This document shows, one piece after another, positions 25,144-33,661 of a DNA stretch of 64,000 nucleotides. The translations under genes were made by a program, and so were the position numbers. The DNA is from an uncultured Muribaculaceae bacterium (GTDB taxonomy: Bacteria; Bacteroidota; Bacteroidia; Bacteroidales; Muribaculaceae): the NCBI GenBank assembly GCA_934555895.1, contig CAKTFH010000010.1, positions 1 through 64,000 on the forward strand, read 5' to 3'. The stretch's first letter is position 1. Each line of letters opens with the position of its first letter. The notes beneath the pieces are model-generated. The model was not told the origin of the DNA. It did no database searches and saw only the letters and a program-made list of their open reading frames with translations.

Positions 25144-26166
25144 ATGAAAAGATACAGCATACTGGCCGCAATCCTCGCTGTGCTCGCGGCCCTCACATCA
25201 TGCCACGAAATAGAGGAATATGCCGATGACCCCCGCGGCAACTTCGAGCAGCTGTGGAGCATCCTCGACGAGCACTACTGCTTCTTCGAACAGAAGGACA
25301 TAGACTGGGATGAGGTGCACGCCCGCTATTCGACCCGAATCTCCGACCAGATGAAACCTCGCGAGCTCTTCAACGTGTGCGCCGACATGCTCGCCGAGCT
25401 ACGCGACGGCCACACCAACCTCTCGGCGCCTTTCGATGTGTCGTACTACCGCGAATGGTGGAGCCTCTATCCGCAGAACTACGACCAGCGGCTTGTGGAG
25501 CAGTATTACCTTAATTTCAATTATCACACCACCGGAAGCATCGTCTACGACATCCTGCCCGAGAATGTGGCCTACATGCGCTACGGAAGCTTCAGCAACG
25601 CCATAGGCGACGGCAACCTCGATGAGGTGCTGGCCTATCTGGCCACAGCAGCCGCGATGGTGATAGATGTGCGCGACAACGGAGGCGGCTCGATAACCAA
25701 TGTGGAGACACTTGTGCGCCGCTTCATCTCCACCCGCATGCTCGCCGGAAGCATCTGCCACAAGAACGGTCCCGGCCGCAACGACTTCTCGGAGCCACAC
25801 GATTTCTATTTCGACACAGCTCCCGCCGGACGCATGTGCTGGGGCAAGCCGGTGGTGGTGCTCTGCAACCGCTCCACATTCTCGGCAGCAAACAATTTCG
25901 TGTCGATAATGAAATATGTGCCGGGAGTAACCATAGTGGGAGCCACCACCGGTGGCGGATCGGGCATGCCATTCTCGTCGGAGTTGCCTAACGGCTGGGG
26001 GGTGCGCTTCTCTGCCTCGCCTGTACGCGACCCCGAAGGCCATCTCACCGAGTTCGGGGTGGAGCCCTCGGAAGGATGTGCCGTTGACCTCGACCCCGTG
26101 AAGGCACTCGACGGGCATGACACCATGCTCGATTTCGCGATCAAGAAAGCCCTCGAAAGTTGCTGA
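25144..26166 (+). CDS. S41-family peptidase lipoprotein
   Basis: 340 residues with a lipoprotein signal (lipobox LTSC, C20), so probably anchored in the periplasm or outer membrane. The S41 tail-specific protease core is present: DVRDNGGGSITNVETLVRRF followed by the nucleophile S247 in STFSAANNF and then GATTGGGSGMPF. There is an N-terminal tricorn-like helical domain (FEQLWSILDEHYCFFEQKDIDWD) and no clear PDZ domain. The frame is open further upstream, but the signal peptide and the end of the preceding gene place the start at 25144. It converges on the next minus-strand gene with a 9-bp gap. Confidence 0.88.
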   Translation: MKRYSILAAILAVLAALTSCHEIEEYADDPRGNFEQLWSILDEHYCFFEQKDIDWDEVHARYSTRISDQMKPRELFNVCADMLAELRDGHTNLSAPFDVSYYREWWSLYPQNYDQRLVEQYYLNFNYHTTGSIVYDILPENVAYMRYGSFSNAIGDGNLDEVLAYLATAAAMVIDVRDNGGGSITNVETLVRRFISTRMLAGSICHKNGPGRNDFSEPHDFYFDTAPAGRMCWGKPVVVLCNRSTFSAANNFVSIMKYVPGVTIVGATTGGGSGMPFSSELPNGWGVRFSASPVRDPEGHLTEFGVEPSEGCAVDLDPVKALDGHDTMLDFAIKKALESC

Positions 26167-26175
26167 ATTCGCAGA

Positions 26176-27231
26176 TTATTTCTTCACGCGGGCGAAACGC
26201 ATGCCAGAGCGGTAAAGCGGGAAATTAGCTGACATTATGGCACCGTCGGGCGTAATATCGGCCGTCACCTCCTCACCCATCGATTCAAAATATGCGTCAT
26301 ACCACACCATGCGGTAGTGGTCGGTGAACGGAGTGGAATAGAGATGACCTTTCAGCATGCCGGGCTCCCACCTGCTGCCATTGGAAAGCGCTCCTGAGAG
26401 ATACACTATATCATAATCCGGCTCCACGCCCTGCAGACTGCCTGCTGCAGCCGGCAATTCTGACACAAATTCCTTTCTGTGCGGCATCACAGCAAGACGG
26501 TAGCGACCGCCGGGTTCGGCCATTTCGCTTTCGGTATCACGGTCGAGAAACTCCCAGACACCCATCGCCGCAGGCCGCGATTCTTCAGGCGTATCAAGCA
26601 GGGTTAACACTGCATTTTCTGTCCATCCCGACCGCAGCACATCGCCCGGAGAGCGGCGCCACTTCAGATGCATATCGGTCACGGCCATATCACGGCTGCC
26701 GTTTATTGAGAAAGCGGTTACAGGCGCGCCTATATTGGTCTCGCCAATGAACCTGCCCTCCTCGCCTCCGAGCCACACACGCAGCGTGCCGCCGACAGCT
26801 TCAAGTACAATGGCATTCAGGCGCCCGTAGATGTCGCGCTCATCCTTGATGACAGTCTCGCACTCGGCGTGTGCGGAATCAGTGGCATCATATATGCGGC
26901 AGCATGCCACACGCTGCTCTTCGAGAGATGCGGCGCCTCCACGGGTATGATATGTCAGTTCGATTGTTTTGAGCGCAGCTCCGTCGGCACCTTTGAGGCA
27001 GAGCGTCCATCCCTTGCCTTCGAGAGCGTGGCCGTTGCGATTGCCATCCAGCGCTATCTTACCTTCCATCACAAACTCCCCGCACCCGTCGGGGAAGGCT
27101 ACCGCATCCGGCATGCCGGATGCAGTTTCCACCTTAGGGAGGGTCGTGTGATGCCACTCGGCCACACACTGCGCTCGTGCGCTAAGAGTGGCGAGAGCCA
27201 GCAGCATGATTAGTAGACGGAGATGATTCAT
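26176..27231 (-). CDS. Secreted protein of unknown function
   Basis: 351 residues with a clear signal peptide (MNHLRLLIMLLALATLSARA). The mature part looks all-beta, with a concanavalin/LamG-like flavour (EFVMEGKIALDGNRNGHALEGK, RLNAIVLEAVGGTLRVWLGGE), but no family or catalytic site was recognised. Its ATG overlaps the miaA stop by 4 bp (ATGA), so it is the distal gene of that operon. An odd pairing for a tRNA-modification enzyme. Confidence 0.6.
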   Translation of the reverse strand: MNHLRLLIMLLALATLSARAQCVAEWHHTTLPKVETASGMPDAVAFPDGCGEFVMEGKIALDGNRNGHALEGKGWTLCLKGADGAALKTIELTYHTRGGAASLEEQRVACCRIYDATDSAHAECETVIKDERDIYGRLNAIVLEAVGGTLRVWLGGEEGRFIGETNIGAPVTAFSINGSRDMAVTDMHLKWRRSPGDVLRSGWTENAVLTLLDTPEESRPAAMGVWEFLDRDTESEMAEPGGRYRLAVMPHRKEFVSELPAAAGSLQGVEPDYDIVYLSGALSNGSRWEPGMLKGHLYSTPFTDHYRMVWYDAYFESMGEEVTADITPDGAIMSANFPLYRSGMRFARVKK

Positions 27232-28145
27232 GACTTATTGTAAAGGCGTATGCACTCGGCGGTGAAAGCATCGTCGTCCATATCAGAGGGGAGCCAGTGG
27301 ATAGTGAAACCACGCCGTTCCATGCCTCGGAACCATGTCATCTGCCGTTTTGCAAACTGATGGATAGCTGTTTCGAGTCCCTGCAGCATTTCCTCGTAGG
27401 AAAGCTCGCCTATAACGTATTGTGTGACGAATTTATACTCAAGACCATAGTAAATGAGGTCTTCGGCCGGTATGCCATCGGCAAGCAGGCGTCGCACCTC
27501 GTCGGCCAGACCTTCGTCGACACGGGCTTTCAGTCGCAAGGATATGCGACGGCGGCGCTCGTCGCGGCCTATATCCACCCCCACAATCACTGCGTCGAGT
27601 GGCTGCGGGTTATTGACCAAGGCAGCTTCATCGGGATGAGCGGCATAATAGGTCTGTATCTCGATGGCACGCACCGCACGCTGCGCCGTATCCACATCGG
27701 TCACATTATGAAGGGCCTTCATTGTGGAGAGCATTGCGGTGAGTTCCTCCAGCGACTTACCTCTCAGGGAAGCGCGAAGCTCTGGATTCTCAGGCACCTC
27801 GGGCAGATACATGCCCTTAAGCAGCGACTCCACATATAGCCCCGTGCCGCCACACACCACCGGCACACGCCCGCGGGCCGAAATATCCTCGATTGCGGCG
27901 CGTGCGTCACGCAGATAACGGTAAAGGTTGTATTTACTCCCTGCAGGAGCCACATCGATGAGATGATAAGGCACGGTGCCGTACTCGCAGAGGTCCTTGC
28001 CGGTGCCTATGTCCATGCCACGGTACACCTGCCGCGAATCGCCGCTCACGATCTCGCCGCGGAGGGCGACGGCCGCGGCCACTGCACGGCGGGTCTTTCC
28101 GGAAGCCGTCGGGCCCACTATGGCAAGAATTCTGCTCTGCTTCAT
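27228..28145 (-). CDS. miaA: tRNA dimethylallyltransferase
   Basis: It transfers a dimethylallyl group to A37 of tRNAs reading UNN codons. The 305-residue product has the P loop GPTASGKT at residues 11-18, then SGDSRQVYRGMDIGTGK, the VVCGGTGLYVESLLKG segment and the C-terminal YAKRQMTWFRG-type motif (FAKRQMTWFRGM). The frame extends 38 codons upstream into the preceding gene, so the start at 28145 (MKQSRILAIVGPT) is chosen. It begins 4 bp after the membrane-protein gene. Confidence 0.95.
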   Translation of the reverse strand: MKQSRILAIVGPTASGKTRRAVAAAVALRGEIVSGDSRQVYRGMDIGTGKDLCEYGTVPYHLIDVAPAGSKYNLYRYLRDARAAIEDISARGRVPVVCGGTGLYVESLLKGMYLPEVPENPELRASLRGKSLEELTAMLSTMKALHNVTDVDTAQRAVRAIEIQTYYAAHPDEAALVNNPQPLDAVIVGVDIGRDERRRRISLRLKARVDEGLADEVRRLLADGIPAEDLIYYGLEYKFVTQYVIGELSYEEMLQGLETAIHQFAKRQMTWFRGMERRGFTIHWLPSDMDDDAFTAECIRLYNKS

Positions 28146-28149
28146 AAGA

Positions 28150-29490
28150 TCAGCTGCCGGCACGCATGCGCTTGTTGAACAGGCGCTTGATAGGGTACCA
28201 GAATTTATCCTCGTTGGTACGGTCCACCGCCAACCAGTGATAATCGTTGAAATCCACATCCCACTTGCGGATGTCGCGCAGACGGAATGTGGGCTTGTAA
28301 TGCTTTATCACATAAAGCCTGCGGCCCTTCTCGTCGTAGGTCTTCCAAGCCATGGCCACCTTGTAGATGCGCATGAGCTCCGACACGAGGTCGCGCCCCA
28401 GCAGCCCCTGCTGGGCGAGCTGCCTGAGGTTGCCCCAGGTGAGCCACTCACCTCCGATTTTCGAGTCGGCCACATCGGCCGATTCAGGCAGGAAGGCGAA
28501 ATAGTGGAAGATGTTGTTGTAAGTGAGATTGTCGGGCGACACATATGCCAGCCGTATCTCCGCATCGTTGATGTGGGTGTGCTCGCGGAAAAGCGAAATC
28601 GCCGTGGCCAGATTCGGATTCTCCATGTAGTGTGTGTGCACTATGGCAGGGGTGTCGAATCGCTTGATTTTAGCTCCGTTGGCAAAATTGTAGCCATCTT
28701 CGGTATGCATTTCCACAAGCAGGCGATCACCGTTGATAAGCAGGTATCTTATGAGGGTGGAGCTGTTGCGGCGCACCAGATGCTCCTCGTCGAACTTGCA
28801 GTAATACACCCACAGGGAATAATATCTCACCCCGAGATACACTACAGAAAGCACATAAATGGTCAGCGGCATCCATATAAAGAAAAAGCGATCAGGACGG
28901 TTGAGGTTTATGTTCACATAATTAGTGAAATAATAGCCCCAGTCGACCACGGTGAGCAACACCGCGAGCACAAACAGAAGCCCCGTCTGATATCGCCACT
29001 CGCGACGGTAGAGGTCACCGATGAAGCCATGCTCGATCACATTGCCGAAACGTTCCTTGCATCGGCGGCACACAGCCGGCTCACGGTGATTGAGAAAGAA
29101 TATCAGAGTGACTATGGCCGTCACAGGAGCGGCTAAAAGTATGCCTATTACCGGCGAGTCGATGTTGAACGGCTGCCCGTTGGCTTCGAAGAGATTGTCA
29201 CCTCTCGCAAAAAGATATAGCGCCGCCATGAATACGCCGAGCAGCAGTATCACTATCGAGACCTCCTTTATGAATCGGGAGCAGCAGGGCACCTCACGGC
29301 GCTTCAATACCGTGTGCATCCATTCGAGGGCTATGAAAAACAGAAAATTTACCGGTGCCAGATATTGCCGCGGAATCACAGGCTCAAGCACAGCGAGAAC
29401 CATAAGCATACCCACGGCCACAGCCCAGTTGCGCCATAGGCTGAATATAGCCGCGGTCATGCGTTTTCGGCGTTTGATTATCTTATCCAT
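28150..29490 (-). CDS. Polytopic membrane protein of unknown function
   Basis: 446 residues with about six hydrophobic helices in the first 240 residues (for example VAVGMLMVLAVLEPVI, VSIVILLLGVFMAALYLFA, GLLFVLAVLLTVVDWGYYF, FFFIWMPLTIYVLSVVYLG), interrupted by a cytoplasmic-looking CRRC motif (EPAVCRRCKERF) that could bind zinc as half of a ribbon. The C-terminal 200 residues are soluble and unrecognised. It lies between the DPP4-like peptidase gene (20 bp) and miaA (4 bp) and is likely co-transcribed. No function assigned. Confidence 0.65.
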   Translation of the reverse strand: MDKIIKRRKRMTAAIFSLWRNWAVAVGMLMVLAVLEPVIPRQYLAPVNFLFFIALEWMHTVLKRREVPCCSRFIKEVSIVILLLGVFMAALYLFARGDNLFEANGQPFNIDSPVIGILLAAPVTAIVTLIFFLNHREPAVCRRCKERFGNVIEHGFIGDLYRREWRYQTGLLFVLAVLLTVVDWGYYFTNYVNINLNRPDRFFFIWMPLTIYVLSVVYLGVRYYSLWVYYCKFDEEHLVRRNSSTLIRYLLINGDRLLVEMHTEDGYNFANGAKIKRFDTPAIVHTHYMENPNLATAISLFREHTHINDAEIRLAYVSPDNLTYNNIFHYFAFLPESADVADSKIGGEWLTWGNLRQLAQQGLLGRDLVSELMRIYKVAMAWKTYDEKGRRLYVIKHYKPTFRLRDIRKWDVDFNDYHWLAVDRTNEDKFWYPIKRLFNKRMRAGS

Positions 29491-29510
29491 TGCCTGCTGA
29501 TGCTTACGGG

Positions 29511-31748
29511 TCAGAGATTATCGGAGAAATAGCTTATCATGCGGCCGTAGACCAGAGCGCGGGCATCGCAGCCGTAGATGCTGTGGTTCATGGCCGGGAA
29601 AAGGAACATATCGCAATAGCGGTCGGCAGCCTGCAGGGCGCCGACAAATTCCATAGTATTGCTCAGGTGCACATTGTCGTCGGAGGTGCCGTGCATGATG
29701 AGCAGACGGCATGCCATACGGGCCGCACGCTCCGTGGGAGCGCTCTCGGTGTAGCCGTCGGCATTTTCCTGCGGCGTGAGCATGAAACGCTCGGCATACA
29801 CTGTGTCGTAGTAACGCCATGAGGTTACCGGAGCTATGGCCACGGCAGCCTTCCAGGGCGAATCTGTGGCGGTGACGCCCATCAGAGTCTCATATCCGCC
29901 GTAGCTCCAGCCTGAAAGGCCGATGCGCTCACCGTCGGCGTAAGGAAGCGACGCCACATAGTTGGCTGCCGCTATCTGGTCGATGGTTTCATAATGGCCA
30001 AGGTGCTTGTACACAATATCGCGGAAGGCTGTGCCGCGTGCGCCTGTGCCGCGGCCGTCGACACACACCACGAGAAATCCCTGTGTAGCTGCATATATAT
30101 CCCAGTCCATCTTCCAGCGGTTGACCACCTCCTGCGAGCCGGGGCCGCTATACTGCCACATAATCACCGGATAGCGTTTCGAAGCGCTGAAACCGGCAGG
30201 CTTCACCATATATCCGTTCAGCGTATTGCCGTCGGCCTGCATAGTGAAGAACTCTCTCTTCGGAGCCGATGCATATCGCGAGGCATACTCGGCGTTATCC
30301 TCAAGCAAGCGCAACTTCTTACCCTTACCGTTATAGAGTGTGTAGACCGGAGGAGTCGCGGCGTTGCTGTAGTTCACGGTGTAGTAGTTGAGCGCCGGAG
30401 TGAACGAAGCCGAAGCCCATCCCTCGGCCGGAGTGAGGGTCTCGAGTTTCTTGCCCTGACGGTCGATGCGGCACACCACACGGTTGATGGCTGCGGAAGC
30501 ATCCGTGCCGGCGGGGACAGTCTGGTAATATGTGAATCCGAGTGCGTCGGTACCATAATAGGCTGTCACTTCGGCCTGACCCGAGGTAATGGCGCGTAGT
30601 TGCTGTCCGGCATAAGAATAGCGGTAAAGATTATTCCATCCGTTGCGCTCGCTCTGCAGCACAAAACTTTCGGCCTCGAAGGCTATATCCTCATATGCGG
30701 CTGGATTAAGCCATGCTTTGGCTTCCTCAACCAGAATCGACTTGGCCACGGTACTCTTGGGATTTGCCGCATATATCTCCATGCGGTTCTGGGCACGGTT
30801 GAGTGTCACGAGCATCAGACGCTCGGAGCTTGCTCCGCCAAAAGCAATGCGAGGGATATACTCTATATTGCGGTCAGCAAGGGGTATCTCCTTGGTCTTG
30901 CGGGTGTCCACATCGTAGGAATGCACACTCACGGATGAATTTTTCTCGCCTGCCACAGGATATTTGTAAGAGAACTCACCGGGATACAGGGCGTATTCGC
31001 TCTGAGCATGGCACCATCCCTGATATCTGGTGAATGTGAACAAAGGCACCTGTGACTCGTCGTAACGCAGATAGCAGAGCGTGGTGTTGTCGGGTGCCCA
31101 GGCCATGGAGCAATCTGTGGAGAACTCCTCCTCGTATGTCCAGTCGGGAATGCCGTTGATTATGCTGTTTTTCGCTCCATCGGTAGTCACCGGCACTTCG
31201 GTGTTGTAGTCAGTTTTCTTGATATATATATTGTTCTCCGCCACAAAGGCCACCATGCGCGAATCGGGCGAGAAGAGCGGAGCCTGCTGCATGGCAAAAG
31301 CTGTACTTAGTGGACGCAGTATGTTGCGCTTTATCTCGAACACATGATAGGCGCCCTTCACCGAGCGACGATAGACCGGCTCTGAATCACTACGAACCAG
31401 CAGCTTAGAGCCGTCGGGACTGATGGTGAAGCTCTCTACCTTTGATATCGAGCTTTCGCGGGTATGTGAAGTGTCGAGCACCGTCTCCAGTTCCTTACCC
31501 GTGGAGGTTTCGTAGCGGACTATCTTAGCGCCTCCATCGCTGATGCGGAGGAAGCTCTCGCCATCGGGCATGAACTGCATGCTACCCGGAGTTGAGGCAG
31601 CATTCTGAGGATAGACATAGGGCGCTATCGAGCTGACATTCAGCACTCCTGCCGGGACGGCGACAGAAGCCGCCTGCACAGGGAAGAAAACTGCGGCCGA
31701 CAGTGCCGCAAGGGCTACACTAAATATGTTTTTTGTTATATATTTCAT
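29511..31748 (-). CDS. Dipeptidyl-peptidase IV-like S9 serine peptidase
   Basis: A secreted prolyl peptidase, 745 residues with a signal peptide (about residues 1-26). An N-terminal beta-propeller of the DPP4 type (repeated strands, TDGAKNSIINGIPDWTYEEE with the paired glutamates that bind the substrate amino terminus) is followed by an alpha/beta-hydrolase domain: nucleophile S615 in GWSYGGYET, acidic residue in GTSDDNVH and histidine in MNHSIYG. It probably cleaves Xaa-Pro dipeptides from host or dietary peptides in the periplasm. The coiled-coil gene lies 95 bp upstream. Confidence 0.92.
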   Translation of the reverse strand: MKYITKNIFSVALAALSAAVFFPVQAASVAVPAGVLNVSSIAPYVYPQNAASTPGSMQFMPDGESFLRISDGGAKIVRYETSTGKELETVLDTSHTRESSISKVESFTISPDGSKLLVRSDSEPVYRRSVKGAYHVFEIKRNILRPLSTAFAMQQAPLFSPDSRMVAFVAENNIYIKKTDYNTEVPVTTDGAKNSIINGIPDWTYEEEFSTDCSMAWAPDNTTLCYLRYDESQVPLFTFTRYQGWCHAQSEYALYPGEFSYKYPVAGEKNSSVSVHSYDVDTRKTKEIPLADRNIEYIPRIAFGGASSERLMLVTLNRAQNRMEIYAANPKSTVAKSILVEEAKAWLNPAAYEDIAFEAESFVLQSERNGWNNLYRYSYAGQQLRAITSGQAEVTAYYGTDALGFTYYQTVPAGTDASAAINRVVCRIDRQGKKLETLTPAEGWASASFTPALNYYTVNYSNAATPPVYTLYNGKGKKLRLLEDNAEYASRYASAPKREFFTMQADGNTLNGYMVKPAGFSASKRYPVIMWQYSGPGSQEVVNRWKMDWDIYAATQGFLVVCVDGRGTGARGTAFRDIVYKHLGHYETIDQIAAANYVASLPYADGERIGLSGWSYGGYETLMGVTATDSPWKAAVAIAPVTSWRYYDTVYAERFMLTPQENADGYTESAPTERAARMACRLLIMHGTSDDNVHLSNTMEFVGALQAADRYCDMFLFPAMNHSIYGCDARALVYGRMISYFSDNL

Positions 31749-31843
31749 CTTAAGCAGATTGGTAATTAGCTTTCAAAACAACAATCATTTCAACGCCCTC
31801 CCCCTTATCATTGTTCCCGCTCCCTGTAATATCTGCGAGAGTG

Positions 31844-33436
31844 TCAGTCGTCCCAGAGCGACATCTGGGCCGGATGCTCGTGCGGTGGTTTGCGCTCCGG
31901 CTCCCGGTAGCCGAACTCATCGGGAGCATCCTTGCGGGCGGTCACCTTATTGGGCAGCTCGGCCACAAGCCACTCGGTGTCGGTGATGCTGTCGTCTATG
32001 GCCGATATCCTCACCTTGGGCTTGCGTCCGCGGCGCTTTGCAGGCTTAGTCTCTTCTTGGATAGGCTCAGGGATATTGACTTCCGGTATATCCTCGGCCA
32101 CAGGCTCCGTCGGCTCCTCGGCCGCTTCCGACTTGGTTTCAGCAGGCATATTGTAGCGGCGCGAATTTAGCCGTTCAATTTCCTCACGGAGCACCGACTC
32201 GGCGCGTGCATGCTCATAAAGATTATTCTCAATGGTCTTGCGCAGCGAGCCGGCCTGATCTTCAAGTGTGCGTATCGTGTTATCTTTAAGCGTAATGGTC
32301 TCCAGAAGTTCTTTTTTTTCTATCTCAAGAGCCGATAGAGCCTCTTTCTGCTGGAATATCAGATCTTTCTGCTGCAACTGGGCGGCATCATTGGCTCTGC
32401 GGGCCTCCTCAAGCTCACCCATGCGGGTATTGAGATGCTCCACCACCTTGAGGTTTTCGTTGGCCTCGTCGAGTTGCTCCTGAAGCGATGTAGCCTTCCT
32501 GCGGCTGGCGTCGAGGGCTATGAGATTTTCCTTGGCGGCACGCTCGGCAGCCTCGGAGGCAGCCTCCAGGGCAGCGATCTTTCCGGCGAACTGCTGCATT
32601 TGGGTCTGATAGACAGCGGCCTCGGCCACGAGAGCCTCCTTTTCGGCTTTAAGGGATTCCTTTTCAGTTTTCAAGGCTTCATTTTCTGCTGTGAGCGCCT
32701 CGATGGTCTTGTTGAGTGCGGCCACGGCCTCGCCGTCGGCGGCAGATGCAGGCGCAAATGTGTCTTCCGATGTGGGTATAGCCGTCACGGCGCTCACACG
32801 CAATTTGTTGAGTAGGCTCTTGTTTTCCAGCTGGAACTGTTCGTTTTCTGCTTGTATGGTCGCTATCTGTTTCTCAAGCTCATGCACTTTCTCGCTGAGG
32901 GCGCGTTTCTGGCGCTCGGCACTGAGCTGCAGTTTCTTCACCTCCGAGTTTTCACTCTCTTCCTGACGAGCCTTCACACGCAGGCTTTCCATCTCGGAGT
33001 GAAGGTTTCGGCGCTCGGTCTCGTACATATCGGAGCATTGCTGAATAGCCATGGTGTGCAACCCGTCGATATAGCTCTTCATCGAAGAGTTAAGCGCATT
33101 GTAAAGATATTCGCGTTGCTTTTTCTCATCGACACTCTCGCTGAGAAATGCCGGTAGCGATTCATTGAAAATGCGCACCACCGATTCGAAAATTTCATCA
33201 GGAACCATGCTCGCCGACATATCCACGCCAGTTGCAGGCACCTCGGGCACCGGTGCCATAGAGGCGGCCGCCGTGCCGGAACCTGCGACTTCACCCGGCG
33301 ACGCCACTGCCGCACTCTCCGCTTCCATGCGTTCGCGCAGCGGGGTCACTCTGGCATCAACTCCCTCAAGTTCAGATTCTTCAAACTCGGAATCGCCAAA
33401 GCCGAACGCTTTTTTCAGGCCACTAATGAAACTCAT
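31844..33436 (-). CDS. Coiled-coil protein with C-terminal AT-hook-like motif
   Basis: 530 residues, soluble, no signal peptide. The N-terminus is short and amphipathic (MSFISGLKKAFGF), and a long heptad-rich coiled coil covers about residues 120-430 (SAERQKRALSEKVHELEKQI and similar), punctuated by ENEQFQLENKSL. The tail contains KRRGRKPKVR at about residue 470, close to the RGRP core of an AT hook, and ends in a conserved-looking DDSITDTEWLVAELPNKVTARKD-type segment. It could organise DNA or act as a scaffold; I do not recognise the family. Its own promoter lies at 33519-33549. Confidence 0.65.
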   Translation of the reverse strand: MSFISGLKKAFGFGDSEFEESELEGVDARVTPLRERMEAESAAVASPGEVAGSGTAAASMAPVPEVPATGVDMSASMVPDEIFESVVRIFNESLPAFLSESVDEKKQREYLYNALNSSMKSYIDGLHTMAIQQCSDMYETERRNLHSEMESLRVKARQEESENSEVKKLQLSAERQKRALSEKVHELEKQIATIQAENEQFQLENKSLLNKLRVSAVTAIPTSEDTFAPASAADGEAVAALNKTIEALTAENEALKTEKESLKAEKEALVAEAAVYQTQMQQFAGKIAALEAASEAAERAAKENLIALDASRRKATSLQEQLDEANENLKVVEHLNTRMGELEEARRANDAAQLQQKDLIFQQKEALSALEIEKKELLETITLKDNTIRTLEDQAGSLRKTIENNLYEHARAESVLREEIERLNSRRYNMPAETKSEAAEEPTEPVAEDIPEVNIPEPIQEETKPAKRRGRKPKVRISAIDDSITDTEWLVAELPNKVTARKDAPDEFGYREPERKPPHEHPAQMSLWDD

Positions 33437-33518
33437 CTTTCTGTGATTTACGATGGTTCTGGAGCTGTCGCACCGTTTCAGGTATCAGACTCAGGCACGG
33501 CCACCCCACTAAAACACA

Positions 33519-33549
33519 CAAAGATAAAAATATTCGGCGGGATTTGCAA
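33519..33549 (-). promoter_or_regulatory. Promoter of the coiled-coil gene
   Basis: The minus strand reads TTG (33549-33547), 20 bp, then TATCTTTG (33526-33519), a full Bacteroidota promoter 83 bp before the ATG. Confidence 0.7.
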
Positions 33550-33592
33550 CCCGACAGCTCATTTCTCAAAAAAACTCTCCCCATATCACCCT

Positions 33593-33637
33593 AAAAAATG
33601 TAAACGGCAGAAACTCCGAAGAGTTCCTGCCATTTAC
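33593..33637 (-). terminator. Strong terminator of the GH127 gene
   Basis: A 17-bp stem (33637-33621 with 33616-33600, two wobbles) closes on a TTCG tetraloop and is followed by T6. It lies 24 bp after the GH127 stop. Confidence 0.85.
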
Positions 33638-33661
33638 CGTGATAATATCTTGTTTTACAGA

